64,000 nucleotides of DNA from NCBI RefSeq assembly GCF_014193675.1, contig NZ_BLXZ01000001.1, positions 558,001 to 622,000 of the forward strand, given 5' to 3'. How positions within the stretch are numbered: the first letter of the stretch is position 1; each line of letters begins with the position of its first letter. The notes below the pieces were generated by a model. It did no database searches and was not told where the DNA came from. It worked only from the letters and a program-made list of their open reading frames with translations. Shown piece after piece: positions 18,984 to 27,697 of this stretch. Source of the DNA: Geomonas limicola (GTDB taxonomy: Bacteria; Desulfobacterota; Desulfuromonadia; Geobacterales; Geobacteraceae). Both the position numbers and the translations under genes were made by a program.

Positions 18984-19229
18984 TTAGCTGGCCGAAGGGC
19001 AACCGGCGCAGCTGCCGCCGGAGGGGCAGGCAGGGGCTGCCGCGGACTTAGTGCCGCCGTAGCCGTCACTGTACCAACCCTGCCCTTTCAGGGCGAAACC
19101 GGTCTGCGATATCAGCTTCTCGACCTCGCCGCCGCACGACGGGCAGGAGGAGGCCGGAGGATCGGAGAATTTCTGGCGCAATTCGAACGTGTTGTTGCAG
19201 CTTTTGCACTGGTATTCATAAAGTGGCAT
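18984..19229 (-). CDS. FmdB-family zinc-ribbon protein
   Basis: The 81-aa protein starts MPLYEYQCKSCNNTFE, the FmdB/CxxC_CxxC_SSSS signature, and has a second pair CPSC to complete a zinc ribbon. The C-terminus is Ser/Cys/Ala-rich. The start at 19229 matches the conserved family N-terminus and has AGGAGG about 10 bases upstream; a longer open frame adds eight residues. FmdB-like proteins are proposed regulators, but the function here is unknown. Confidence 0.88.
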   Translation of the reverse strand: MPLYEYQCKSCNNTFELRQKFSDPPASSCPSCGGEVEKLISQTGFALKGQGWYSDGYGGTKSAAAPACPSGGSCAGCPSAS

Positions 19230-19311
19230 AGCTTGTACTACCTCCTGTCGCATACTGCGGTGTAGAGAAAAACATTGCTGCGCTTACTATAGGAATCCCA
19301 CCCCGTTTTTG

Positions 19312-19776
19312 TCAAGGGGTCGGTTGTTCCTCGAGGCTGCGGGTCATGGCGAAGAGCAGGCGGGAGCGGTAGATGATCCCCACCACCTTCTTGCCGTCCA
19401 CCACGGGAACCCTCTGGAAGCGGTGGGTCAAGAAGAGCGAGGCGACGTCGCTCACCCGGGCGTCCTGGGTGACCGAGATCGGCTGGTGCTCCATGATGTC
19501 GGACACCGGCAGGTCCTTGATCTTCGCGCAGAGCGACTCGAAGTACGGCGCGTCCGAGCCGCCGGTGGGGGCTCCGTCCATGAGGGCCGTGATGATGCTC
19601 AAGGGGGTAAGGATGCCGGCCAGCCCGCCACGCTCGTTGAGGACGATGAGGCCCGGAGCGGCATTAAGGAAGCTTTCGTCCCCGAAGTTGCGCTTCATGG
19701 TGCGGACCGCCTCGGCGACGGTAGTGCGCACCGAGATGGTGGGGACATCGGTTACCATTATGTCTTTGGCTTTCAT
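19312..19776 (-). CDS. CBS-domain pair protein
   Basis: The 154-aa protein is two CBS domains: MKAKDIMVTDVPTISVRT at the start, and VSDIMEHQPISVTQDARVSD in the second half. CBS pairs bind adenosine nucleotides. The start at 19776 gives the classical CBS opening and overlaps the DUF167 stop by one base, so it is the last gene of a coupled four-gene cluster (yggT, divIVA-like, DUF167, CBS). Confidence 0.88.
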   Translation of the reverse strand: MKAKDIMVTDVPTISVRTTVAEAVRTMKRNFGDESFLNAAPGLIVLNERGGLAGILTPLSIITALMDGAPTGGSDAPYFESLCAKIKDLPVSDIMEHQPISVTQDARVSDVASLFLTHRFQRVPVVDGKKVVGIIYRSRLLFAMTRSLEEQPTP

Positions 19777-20087
19777 CAAAGGGTCTTCTCCTCTTCCCTG
19801 AAAAGTATGGCGAGCGCGTCCGGGGCGATTCCCTCGACCTGGACTACCTTGTGCCGGGACTTGCCACCCGACCGGATCGTGACACGGGACTTGGCGATCC
19901 CCAGCGTCTTGGCTATCAGTTCCACGCACTGCTTGTTGGCGGCGTCCTCGACCGGTGGCGAGGTGAGCCTCAGCCTCAGTTCACCGTCCTTGGGGCCGCA
20001 GATCTCGGCGCGCGAGGCCCTGGGCTGGACGTGCACGCCGAAGCATACTCCATCCGGCGTCGGGGTCACACGCACAACGTCACTCAT
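19776..20087 (-). CDS. DUF167 (YggU-family) protein
   Basis: The 103-aa protein has the family features GVCFGVHVQPRASRAEI and the later PPVEDAANKQCVELIAKTLG. No biochemical function is established for the family. It overlaps the upstream DivIVA-like gene by 8 bp and the CBS gene by 1 bp. The neighbourhood yggT-divIVA-DUF167 is a common cell-envelope arrangement. Confidence 0.9.
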   Translation of the reverse strand: MSDVVRVTPTPDGVCFGVHVQPRASRAEICGPKDGELRLRLTSPPVEDAANKQCVELIAKTLGIAKSRVTIRSGGKSRHKVVQVEGIAPDALAILFREEEKTL

Positions 20088-20529
20088 CTTTCAGGGCAAG
20101 CAGCTTGTAGTAGGTATCGAGCAGCGCCTTGAAGCCGGACTCGAACTGCACCTTCTCGCGGCGCAGTTCCTGGATCTGGTTCGAGAGTTCCACCAGCTTC
20201 TTCTCCGCCTCCGCGACGATCCGCTCCCCCTTCAGTTCCGCCTCCGAGATGAGCAGCTGCGCCTCTTTCTGGGAGTTGGCCTTCATCTCCTCGGTGACCC
20301 GTTGCGCGGCGAGCATAGTCTCGCGCAGTTGCACCTCGCGCGCCTCCATCTCGGCCACCTGGTTCGCCTGGCGGTTCAGGCGCTCCTTGAGGTCGTTGTT
20401 CTCGCGGATCAGCTCTTCCAGCTCGCCTGCCACGGCCTGCAGGTAGGCGTCGACCTCCTCGGCGTCGAGGCCGCCGAACATCTTCCCCTTGAACTGTTGT
20501 TGCTGGATGTCCACCGGGGTTATCTTCAT
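20080..20529 (-). CDS. DivIVA-domain coiled-coil protein
   Basis: The 149-aa protein begins MKITPVDIQQQQFKGKMFGG, the DivIVA N-terminal motif, followed by continuous heptad coiled coil. DivIVA-type proteins recognise curved membrane at poles or septa and recruit partners. It overlaps yggT by 4 bp and DUF167 by 8 bp, so the three are translated together. Confidence 0.88.
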   Translation of the reverse strand: MKITPVDIQQQQFKGKMFGGLDAEEVDAYLQAVAGELEELIRENNDLKERLNRQANQVAEMEAREVQLRETMLAAQRVTEEMKANSQKEAQLLISEAELKGERIVAEAEKKLVELSNQIQELRREKVQFESGFKALLDTYYKLLALKDE

Positions 20530-20855
20530 AGTGCTTGTCCCTTGAGCTGGCTGCTGAACATCATCAGGTAGGTGTACGCCGTGTCGAACACCACGATCTG
20601 CACCAGGTAGATCAGGATGAAGACCACGACCGGAGAGAGGTCGAGCATACCGGTGTCCGGCATGTAGCGACGCACCCGGCGCAGCACCGGTTCCGTAGTA
20701 CGGTAGATGAAACTGACAATGGGATTGTAGGGGTCGGCGTTAACCCAGGATATGATGACATTTGCCAGGAGGATGTACTTATAGATCGTCAAAATCCCGC
20801 TTGCCACTTCGACTATCTTTGCCAGGGCCAAGAGGACATTGGCTAGCAGAATCAT
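20526..20855 (-). CDS. YggT-family membrane protein
   Basis: The 109-aa protein has two hydrophobic stretches: an N-terminal one (MILLANVLLALAKIVEVA) and one near the C-terminus. The YggT signature IISWVNADPYNPIVSF lies between them. The start at 20855 has AAGGGAGGG six bases upstream; an in-frame ATG 36 bases earlier is less likely. YggT proteins are small integral inner-membrane proteins linked to septation or osmotic adaptation. It is the first gene of the cluster. Confidence 0.88.
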   Translation of the reverse strand: MILLANVLLALAKIVEVASGILTIYKYILLANVIISWVNADPYNPIVSFIYRTTEPVLRRVRRYMPDTGMLDLSPVVVFILIYLVQIVVFDTAYTYLMMFSSQLKGQAL

Positions 20856-21256
20856 TAACCCTCCCTTATCAAACATTGGATAGCATGCCAAGCTATACAG
20901 AAATTCGCATAGTTTGTCAAGCCGAGGTCCCGCCTGAGAGAGCGGCCCCGGTAACTTTCAGAGGGTACTACAGAACCGTTGCGGCTGACAACCTCTTCTT
21001 GGCTTTATACAAGAAAATCAGCCAGAAAATCCACGCCCTGAGGCGATACTACCTTGCCTGATTCAACATTCTGGCAGAATGGTCGAAGTAGCTAAGACCT
21101 GCGCCGTAAAAGCCAGCTGGTAGAGAGCCGGCAGCGCAGCCATTATTCCCGGTCCGGGAGTCACAGGAGTTAGCAGTTGACTTAGCATCGGCGATGTTTT
21201 AAAAGAGTCGGGCTGGGTGCTCCACTGCCCGCGTCCTCAAAAGATTCGATCAAGAT
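20856..21256. other. Region between yggT and tRNA-Sec
   Basis: There is no credible gene in 400 bp. A long nested hairpin occurs at 20983-21023 (outer GGCTGA/TCAGCC, inner TTCTTG/CAAGAA). A weak sigma-70-like element for the tRNA is TTGACT at 21177-21182, followed 17 bases later by TAAAAG. Several smaller GC hairpins lie at 21100-21165. Confidence 0.5.
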
Positions 21257-21354
21257 GGAAACGCAACCGTCGCTGGTGGGCGGCCCGGTCTTCAAAACCG
21301 GTGTGGGGGGTGAGAAACTTCCCAGGTGGGTTCGATTCCCATGCGTTTCCGCCA
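21257..21354 (+). tRNA. selC: tRNA-Sec (selenocysteine, anticodon TCA)
   Basis: This 98-nt tRNA has an 8-bp acceptor stem (GGAAACGC / GCGTTTCC), a discriminator G and an encoded CCA. The anticodon loop is CTTCAAA with anticodon TCA at 21292-21294. It has a long variable arm and the T-loop TTCGATT. The 8-bp acceptor and long extra arm distinguish tRNA-Sec from a suppressor tRNA. It reads UGA as selenocysteine together with SelA, SelB and SelD, none of which is in this window. Confidence 0.93.
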
Positions 21355-21481
21355 TCCTGCTGTAACGCCACGGCTTTAGTCCCCCCCCTCCTCTTTACCA
21401 CTATGCGCTCCACAGAAAGAAAGTCCCCTGGTTTTGGCTTGTCGTTTACCGTAAGAAGAGAGGCAATCAACCGGCTTCTTG

Positions 21482-22219
21482 TTACCTCGTCGCCTGGTAG
21501 TATGCAGCTATCTCGGCCCCGGAACGCAGCTTTTTACTGATCCTCAACTCGTCTATCACGCCTAAAAGTTGATGGTCTGGACCTTCGCCGATGTCTGCTA
21601 CATAGAGAGTGTTGTAGTTGGTCGGAATCTGGTAGGTTATGTTGTTCGTTGCATCGGGGGCACCGTCGATATAGAGGGTGGCGAGTGTGCCATTGTAGGT
21701 AACCGCAACGTGGTGCCAGGCTCCAGCGGTCAACACCTGGTTGCCCAATATCACGCTCTTCCAAAGGAAATTGTCATTTACCGCCAATTCCAGTTTCCCG
21801 TTGTTGATCTGGAATCGGAAGGAGGTGAGTCCTCCGTCTCCACTGCCGACTATCTGGTGTATGCTGTTGAGGCTTATACTGTCCAGGCTGATCCAGGAAT
21901 CGATGCTGATCGTGTTTGTCTCGAAAGGCAACTGGAGATAGTATCCAGGCTGGCCGGCTTTGTTCGGATCGAGCATGGGGATCTCCACCCGTGCACCAGA
22001 ACTGCCGAAGTGTAGAGCGTTACCACTTTTGCCCGCGACCCTGTTGGCGCCATAAATGGTGCCATTGAAGAAACTGGCACTCGAGTTTGCAGCCGTTGCC
22101 CCGCTGCTCTCGTCAAATTTGTAGGTTAAATCGGTAACCCCCGTAGCAGAGTTGCTGCCACCACCTCCTCCGCATCCCACGATCAGGCTCAAGATAAAGC
22201 AGATCACCACCAACCTCAT
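21482..22219 (-). CDS. LamG/concanavalin-like lectin lipoprotein
   Basis: The 245-aa protein has a lipoprotein signal (LSLIVGC, then a Gly/Ser linker) and a single laminin-G-like (LamG_3) domain with DLTYKFDESSG, AGAWHHVAVTYNGTLATLYIDG and GVIDELRISKKL. These domains bind carbohydrate or protein on the cell surface. The start at 22219 follows GAGGAGG. It is a single-gene unit just after tRNA-Sec, and its codon use looks less GC-biased than that of the flanking core genes. Confidence 0.85.
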   Translation of the reverse strand: MRLVVICFILSLIVGCGGGGGSNSATGVTDLTYKFDESSGATAANSSASFFNGTIYGANRVAGKSGNALHFGSSGARVEIPMLDPNKAGQPGYYLQLPFETNTISIDSWISLDSISLNSIHQIVGSGDGGLTSFRFQINNGKLELAVNDNFLWKSVILGNQVLTAGAWHHVAVTYNGTLATLYIDGAPDATNNITYQIPTNYNTLYVADIGEGPDHQLLGVIDELRISKKLRSGAEIAAYYQATR

Positions 22220-22515
22220 TTCAACCTCCTCAAAAGAAATTATCAGCCCGGCAGTCTGGGGGACATAACCTGGTACCCCGCCGTCCACCAGTACGTCATG
22301 GCTAGGTCCAGGCGGTACGCCAGAGTGTCAGGCTTTTGGAAACCAGCTTCTCCCCTACCTCAAGATACTCACTTACTCATTTATCGGCAGAGAACTTTAT
22401 GGGCTGTAGGGAAAGGTAGAGAATGAACAAACATCGGACTCCCATTTCCAACGTCAAATTGCACACTCCCCTATTGACTAAAACTGAACATGTTTCCGTT
22501 CCTGCTTGATTACCG

Positions 22516-23022
22516 TTAGCGACGGCCCAACTTCCCCGTAAGGAATAAAATCAGCAGATAAATGAGGTAGATCTGGAATGCTATTGACGCAGCAAAGCCG
22601 CCTGCCAGAACCAGGATTTCTCCCAGTGGTATGCCATCCCCTTTGGGGTTAGAAAGAAACAACGCCTTGCATATCACCAAAGGCCAGAAAAAAAATTGAA
22701 AAAGTAATTTTGAGCCAGCCTGGACATACAAAATGGAGAAGAGAGTGAACCCGCTTATCAGGCCGAGAAAAGTGGCCAGCACCTTTTCCTTCGTAGTTGA
22801 TGTTGTGCCTCCCGTGGAGCCTACGTTGCTCTCACGACCAGAAGTTTTCGGCGGCAAAACCTCGCGTTGGACCGGGATCCCGTCGCCAGTTTTCACGGGC
22901 TCAGCGGGATTGACCAGGAACACAGCCGAGCAGCGTGGACATGTGGCCCGCGCAGTTTGGGAGGGAATCTTCTCAGGATTCACATCCGTAGAAAAACCGC
23001 ACGAAGGGCACTCGATCATCAT
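22516..23022 (-). CDS. MJ0042-type zinc-finger membrane protein
   Basis: The 168-aa protein begins with the MJ0042 zinc-ribbon (MIECPSCGFSTDVN ... RATCPRCSAVFLVNP), found at the N-terminus of many deltaproteobacterial proteins. A linker follows, then three hydrophobic segments (about 85-105, 108-130 and 140-165). The start is uncertain: MMIECPSC at 23022 was chosen because the zinc-finger starts there; an ATG 36 bases upstream is possible. Function is unknown. Confidence 0.7.
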   Translation of the reverse strand: MMIECPSCGFSTDVNPEKIPSQTARATCPRCSAVFLVNPAEPVKTGDGIPVQREVLPPKTSGRESNVGSTGGTTSTTKEKVLATFLGLISGFTLFSILYVQAGSKLLFQFFFWPLVICKALFLSNPKGDGIPLGEILVLAGGFAASIAFQIYLIYLLILFLTGKLGRR

Positions 23023-23292
23023 ACGTGAAGTACCTTCATTACGTGATTCCTCCATCTGAAATAGAATCGACTGGCGCCCCAAGGCGGTCCCGCCGTTTTC
23101 CCTCGATTTTTATTTCGCTAGGGGGGCCTGAGAAAAAAGGGCCCATGCCTTCAGGCGTTTCATTGCCAAGGCATGTCAGAAACGCATCAGCGCATGGACG
23201 TCCCCTCCTGCTTCCCCAAAGTCACCTGGCCTGAGGGCCGGAGCACGACAACTCTCATCCCCCAACTCTTCTGTCTGAAGCCTCTTATGCAG
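23023..23292. other. Region upstream of the small Cys protein
   Basis: No gene is seen between the zinc-finger gene and the promoter at 23293. The stretch has only scattered short GC dyads. Confidence 0.4.
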
Positions 23293-23322
23293 TTGACATC
23301 TCAGCGTTAATTCAATTATAAC
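23293..23322 (+). promoter_or_regulatory. Sigma-70 promoter of the small Cys protein
   Basis: TTGACA, an 18-bp spacer and TATAAC form a near-consensus promoter. Transcription would start near 23329 and give a leader of about 100 nt. The leader contains a hairpin at 23351-23375 (CACAGCAAGA / TCTTACTGTG, 5-base loop). Confidence 0.7.
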
Positions 23323-23429
23323 TATACTTCATGTTAACGGGACCTCAGGTCACAGCAAGAGTCATTCTTACTGTGCTTTCGTGCCGTTAGCGCCCCCCCA
23401 CTATCAAGACTCACTCCCGGAGGAGCAAA

Positions 23430-23645
23430 ATGGCAGACTGCGAACTTGTCACCAAATGTCTTTTCTTCAACGATCAGATGGCCAACATGCCTTCTACCAG
23501 CAACGTCTTCAAGCTCATGTACTGCAACGACAACTTCCCGGCCTGTGCTCGGTTCATGGTGCGCAGCCAGCGCGGCCCCGACGTCGTGCCCGGTGACCTT
23601 TTCCCCAACCAGACCGATCGGGCCAAGGCCATTATTGCCGGCTAG
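23430..23645 (+). CDS. Small conserved Cys-containing protein
   Basis: This 71-aa protein (MADCELVTKCLFFNDQM at the N-terminus, with further Cys near 32 and 39) resembles a family of short proteins common in Geobacter and relatives, often repeated per genome. A strong RBS (GGAGGAG) lies 4 bases before the ATG, and the gene has its own promoter and a downstream hairpin. Four Cys could bind a metal. No function is known. Confidence 0.8.
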   Translation: MADCELVTKCLFFNDQMANMPSTSNVFKLMYCNDNFPACARFMVRSQRGPDVVPGDLFPNQTDRAKAIIAG

Positions 23646-23659
23646 CTAGTAAGGGCTGC

Positions 23660-23688
23660 GGGGACGTTGTTAAGCGGACAACATCCCC
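23660..23688 (+). terminator. Probable terminator of the small Cys protein gene
   Basis: GGGGACGTTGT and ACAACATCCCC form an 11-bp stem with one mismatch, starting 15 bases after the stop. The T run is absent, so termination may be weak or factor-dependent. Confidence 0.5.
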
Positions 23689-23739
23689 CTAGCTCTGCCC
23701 TGTCATGCACCCTTCCAAGGCTTTCTCACCGTTCACAAG

Positions 23740-24735
23740 CTACCAGCGTCTCTCCACCCCTCGCAATGAAGCCCCCCCCCACTGACCAGTAGTGAAGGAA
23801 AAGGTCGCTTGCTCAAGCGCATTACCAAAGATGTCCGTGAGGCTGCGTGCGTGTCCCGGCGTATTCAGGGTGCATTGGATCAGCGTCTCAGCCGGCAAGA
23901 GGGAGGTCGAGTTGTCTCGCGAAATGAAGAAGGCTGTGTGATCCGCCGACCACCTGGCTGGCGTTGAGTTGGAAAGAGCCCAACTGGCGTCACAGCTTAT
24001 GTTGATATCAGGTCCCATTTCCTTGTTGAACTGGAACTTCAACTCCTGAAGGCTCCTGGAAACACCGGTGGCCCCGCGGGCAGGGACGACTGCGGCGACC
24101 ACGGGATTGTCGTGAGCCGCAACCTCGCCGTAGTTGGCGAGTATCCCCAAGTCGCCGGCCCCGGCACTGATGGATTCTAGGCTGCTCCAGGTGGAACCTG
24201 CGTATCTTACGAAACTGGCATTGCCAGCATCGAGGTGGCTGTCGGTGCGTAAGAAGAAGGCATTGCTCCCCGAAGCGGAAGCCAGGGGCTTGGTGACCCA
24301 CTCAACAGCGATATAGAAGCTGCCGCTGGAAATAGTGGTGGGAGGAATCGTAATGGTCTTGGCAGCATAGGCACCCCCGGTGTCCGGAATAGCCTGGTTC
24401 AGCACGGGTGGGAACATCTCTGTTTGCGCGGAGAGGTCGCTGAAGCCACGAACATTGAATGCCTGATCCGAGCCGGTGGTATTGGAGGGATAGATGGTTA
24501 CCGATGTGAAGGTCACCGGATAGAAGGAAGGGGTTAATTTAACAGCCATTGCAGGCTGCAAGGACGCCGAGCCATCACCCCAGGGAGAAGTGAAGGTGCC
24601 GTTCTGCCCAACGGAGAAATTCCTGATGGTGCCGCTACTGGCGGAGCCGCCATTTTGCCCCCCACCGCAGGCGTTCAAGCTAAATGCAAGCAACAGGCAG
24701 AAAAAGTCTCTAAAGCAGACAAATCTCATTCTCAT
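23740..24735 (-). CDS. Lipoprotein with Ig-like (SbsA-type) domain
   Basis: The 331-aa protein has a lipoprotein signal ending LLLAFSLNAC with a Gly/Ser-rich linker, then a beta-rich region. A C-terminal Big_5/SbsA Ig-like domain is marked by VPARGATGVSRSLQELKFQF and DIFGNALEQATFSFTTG. Such lipoproteins are usually surface or periplasmic and of unknown function. It is monocistronic. Start: ATG at 24735 or the second Met two codons on. Confidence 0.75.
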   Translation of the reverse strand: MRMRFVCFRDFFCLLLAFSLNACGGGQNGGSASSGTIRNFSVGQNGTFTSPWGDGSASLQPAMAVKLTPSFYPVTFTSVTIYPSNTTGSDQAFNVRGFSDLSAQTEMFPPVLNQAIPDTGGAYAAKTITIPPTTISSGSFYIAVEWVTKPLASASGSNAFFLRTDSHLDAGNASFVRYAGSTWSSLESISAGAGDLGILANYGEVAAHDNPVVAAVVPARGATGVSRSLQELKFQFNKEMGPDINISCDASWALSNSTPARWSADHTAFFISRDNSTSLLPAETLIQCTLNTPGHARSLTDIFGNALEQATFSFTTGQWGGASLRGVERRW

Positions 24736-24773
24736 ACCATCCTTTTATAGATGTGACATCTGCAGTACGGCTT

Positions 24774-25157
24774 TTATCGGCTCGTCCCCGCTAGGTAAAA
24801 TGGGCCCCACCAAGTTTTTACCGTCCCTCGGAAAGTTCCGTGAGTCTGCAAAACCCAATAAAGCGACTCTTTTTTACAAAAATAAGCATCCTTTGCAATG
24901 TCCGTATAGCTATTTGCAGCGGGCAGCGTAAAAAGTAACAATGGTGTTCCATCATGGGGACATTTATGCTGCCCCAACATGGTGAAATCATCTTGCGATG
25001 GGTGGCGGGTGCGAAAATCCGGTTTTTTCTTTTGGCCTTGCCAGTCCTTATAGATTGAAGTGATCAATGCCTGATCCTGTTCACCTTGCACCAGCGAAGC
25101 CATGGGGAACAGGATTGCGGTAAGAAGAACGACTGTACTGGCCAGGATTTTTTTCAT
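24774..25157 (-). CDS. Small secreted protein of unknown function
   Basis: The 127-aa protein has a clear signal peptide (KKILASTVVLLTAILFPMASLVQG). The mature part has CPHDGTPLLLF and YFCKKESLYWV, a pair of Cys in a context seen in small zinc- or disulfide-containing modules. I do not recognise a family. It lies 38 bp upstream of the Ig-like lipoprotein gene in the same direction and may be cotranscribed. Confidence 0.65.
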   Translation of the reverse strand: MKKILASTVVLLTAILFPMASLVQGEQDQALITSIYKDWQGQKKKPDFRTRHPSQDDFTMLGQHKCPHDGTPLLLFTLPAANSYTDIAKDAYFCKKESLYWVLQTHGTFRGTVKTWWGPFYLAGTSR

Positions 25158-25206
25158 AGTCCTTCCATTTGCCTCAACGCCCGGATACTGCAGACAACTG
25201 CTACCG

Positions 25207-26325
25207 TTACTTCGGTTGATCCACGTAGAATATCTTCATCTCGGCCCCTATCGGGGTATTCACCACCCCATCGGTGATGTAGATGCCTTTGCCGTTGGTG
25301 ACCGACACATTCCTGATGCTCGTTGCCGTGCCTATCGTTTTCACCAACACAGGAGACTTCGGATCGGTAATATCGAAGATCCGCAACCCTCCGGTTCCGC
25401 AGGCCACATACAGGTTGTTGCCGTGGGATGTCATGGCGTAAATCGAGTCGGGCAAGGTAACCGTGGTGACTAGGGACGGGGCCAGCGGGTCGCTGAGATC
25501 GACGACCCGCAACCCTTCGTCTGAAACGTAGGCGATATTCTCCTTCACGACGATGGGGGAGAACGTGATGTTTGCGGAAACTCCGGGATCGGCAGGTCCG
25601 ATGAGAGCCGGTGCCGAGGGATTTGATACGTCGATCACCCTGATGTTTTGCCAGTCCCAGCCAAACGTATCGGACACGAGGCTGAGGTAGACAAGGTTTC
25701 CCACTTTGGCCAGGCGACCTGCACCGTGAATATCTACCGCACCGACCTTTTTGGGGGCTTTGGGATCGCTGATGTCGACGACCGCGAATTGATCGTGGGA
25801 CATTCCGTAGGTTCCCGTTACGTAGAGATAGTTCCCTTCAGCCAACAGTACCTCTGGGCCGAGAGCATCGGCAAGCGTTGCCAGGTACGTGGCCTTGGTT
25901 CGGTCACTGATGTCATACAGCCTGAGTTCTCTTGTTTCCCCGGCGCAAAAGCCGACGCAGCCGGGAATTACGGCGACTGCAGCGATGTTTCCGTCCAGTG
26001 CGACGGAGAGCATTTCGTCGAAGCTGCCATGCACTCCATCCGAAATTTCTGACGCAACAAGTCGCCTGGGAGCCCCGACCTGCTCCAGATTGCTGTCGTC
26101 CACCAGACTTAGTCCGTTGTAGGTATCGCTATAGAAGACTGCATCTGCGGTCTGTGTTGCGGTGCGTGTGGAACTGTCCACCGCGATCACCTGCACGGTC
26201 GACCAGTTAACGAACTGTTTGGCAACGGGGGGTGGGGGCGACTGTGTGCCGGCAGGTGAGGTGCCGCCGGAACACGCTTGAAGCACTAGCAATCCGCATA
26301 GACTGGCAAACATCTTCAACCACAT
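25207..26325 (-). CDS. LVIVD-repeat (beta-propeller-like) lipoprotein
   Basis: The 372-aa lipoprotein (LLVLQACSGG) is built of repeated blades with the LVIVD signature: FAVVDISDPKAPKKVG, IRVIDVSNPSAPALIG, LRVVDLSDPLAPSLV and LRIFDITDPKSPVLV. These repeats form extracellular propellers in many bacterial and archaeal surface proteins. Ligand unknown. It is the first gene of a possible three-gene minus-strand set (this gene, the small secreted protein, the Ig-like lipoprotein). Confidence 0.82.
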   Translation of the reverse strand: MWLKMFASLCGLLVLQACSGGTSPAGTQSPPPPVAKQFVNWSTVQVIAVDSSTRTATQTADAVFYSDTYNGLSLVDDSNLEQVGAPRRLVASEISDGVHGSFDEMLSVALDGNIAAVAVIPGCVGFCAGETRELRLYDISDRTKATYLATLADALGPEVLLAEGNYLYVTGTYGMSHDQFAVVDISDPKAPKKVGAVDIHGAGRLAKVGNLVYLSLVSDTFGWDWQNIRVIDVSNPSAPALIGPADPGVSANITFSPIVVKENIAYVSDEGLRVVDLSDPLAPSLVTTVTLPDSIYAMTSHGNNLYVACGTGGLRIFDITDPKSPVLVKTIGTATSIRNVSVTNGKGIYITDGVVNTPIGAEMKIFYVDQPK

Positions 26326-26671
26326 GAGTCACCTCCAGTAGTTCTGATTTGCTGGGAGCGCGGGACGTTGGCAACGTAAAACACATCATTTGGCAAGCTT
26401 TATCACCTGAGCTTTGAGCCAGGGAAGGCAGAGGGGGACGCGTATAAGAATATAAGATTCCGGTGACGGAGGGTCAGGTCTGGACATGGACAAAGCTACA
26501 AGCTTTTCGTTCAGTCTTGTCAGACTGTGTCAATGTCCAGACCTGACCTTGCTAGATCCTCCCAGTATCAGACCAGACTCAGGAAACTCCTTTGGGGATG
26601 CAGTCGGTAATCATCAAGAAACTGGTCATCCTCGTGTTAGTTCAGCCGGTGGCTTTGTTGAAGCACGGTAC
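26326..26671. other. Intergenic region with a REP-like element
   Basis: There is no reading frame of substance. The only clear structure is the folded repeat at 26472-26548 described separately. The rest is the promoter side of the LVIVD lipoprotein gene and the 3' side of the next gene. Confidence 0.6.
26472..26548. repeat. REP/MITE-like element with three nested hairpins
   Basis: Outer arms GGTCAGGTCTGGACAT (26472-26487) and its exact complement (26533-26548) enclose two smaller hairpins: AAAGCT-ACA-AGCTTT (26492-26506) and CAGTCT-TGTC-AGACTG (26512-26527). The single strand would fold into a three-way junction. GGTCAGGTCT is the start of many repeats associated with REP-associated tyrosine transposases, so this is probably a non-autonomous copy. 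No transposase gene is nearby. Confidence 0.7.
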
Positions 26672-27250
26672 TTACGGCCCCATTGACCAAAATTGATATC
26701 GTGTTTTTCGCTTCAGCGCGTATGTAACCGGCGGCAGTGATGCGGCAACCACAGTGAACGAGGATTTGGGTGGTGGAAGGTTGGAGAACCGAAACCATAT
26801 GCAGCTTTCTTTCTCTACCAGGACTGGCTTAGACAAGTCCACGACGATAGCAGTTTTCTCTCCGCCACAAACTGCCCCCATTTTTGCTTCTGAAGGTTTA
26901 TGTAGATGTCCATTCGCATCTACTTGAAGCGTAGGGTAGAAAGTGGCTTTATCCCTTTTGGGTTTTACCCATAAATTGACGGTTACTCGAAGATCATCCT
27001 TGCCTATGCCTGTCAGCCACTTCCACTGCCCAAATGGAATGAACGGTACAATAATCCCTACCAGTCCAAAATCAGGGGTGTAGCCTTCCACTTCTTGAAA
27101 GGCCTCAAAGTCTCCACCGTCGAGTTTCGCCATTGTATTCTTTTCTGGAACGACCTCAACTCCGGAGGGGTACGGAAACCTACCGGTAGTTAAACCGGCA
27201 CAGCCGGACATATATAGTATGACCATCAAAAGAAAGAGGGGTTTCATCAT
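26672..27250 (-). CDS. Lipoprotein of unknown function
   Basis: The 192-aa protein has a lipoprotein signal (LLMVILYMSGC) followed by a globular, beta-rich domain with a Trp-rich stretch FGQWKWLTGIGKDDL. A later pair of Cys (AVCGGEK and ESCIWFRF) could form a disulfide. I do not recognise a family. The start is either of two consecutive Met codons. Low GC compared with core genes. Confidence 0.65.
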   Translation of the reverse strand: MMKPLFLLMVILYMSGCAGLTTGRFPYPSGVEVVPEKNTMAKLDGGDFEAFQEVEGYTPDFGLVGIIVPFIPFGQWKWLTGIGKDDLRVTVNLWVKPKRDKATFYPTLQVDANGHLHKPSEAKMGAVCGGEKTAIVVDLSKPVLVEKESCIWFRFSNLPPPKSSFTVVAASLPPVTYALKRKTRYQFWSMGP

Positions 27251-27697
27251 CGTTCCTATTTACGACCAACGCCTAAGTGAGCACCGGAGCAACCCAACTA
27301 TCATCAGCTTCTCTCAACTTCCGTAGGCTGCGGAGTGTGCTCTACCTTTTGTGGTTGGCGCGTTTTCCTGTTACTGGCTTTGGCTCAACCTCGCCCTTCC
27401 ATTCACTTCCATCAGCTTGATCAGCTCTCACAGACTTTCACCGACATCTACAGACTCAGCCTGCTTAATTCAGCGAGCCTTTGAGCCGACAGTTTTCTCG
27501 TGGGGTACAGGGAGACGTTGTTAAGCTCGTTGCGATCTCCAGTTACTTAACACCTTCACAACGTCCAACGTAGCCCCCCAATGACGTGTTAAACGTTCCG
27601 CTTCAGCTTTGGCTCGAATTTCCGATATGCTCAACGGAGCAGGCGATCACGGTTCAGGTGGTTACCAGGGACGAACCAAGTGCGAAAAGGATCTGAC
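27251..27697. other. Intergenic region before the orphan receiver gene
   Basis: I see no gene in 447 bp. A GACGTTGTTAAGC stretch at 27514-27526 also occurs at 23663-23675, and an ACGTTGT/ACAACGT inverted pair lies at about 27515-27562. These may be regulatory or remnants. Confidence 0.4.

Noticed and set aside
23663-27526. 13-bp direct repeat GACGTTGTTAAGC at 23663 and 27514
   Set aside because: Only two copies, different contexts, and one is part of a terminator stem; chance or minor similarity cannot be excluded.
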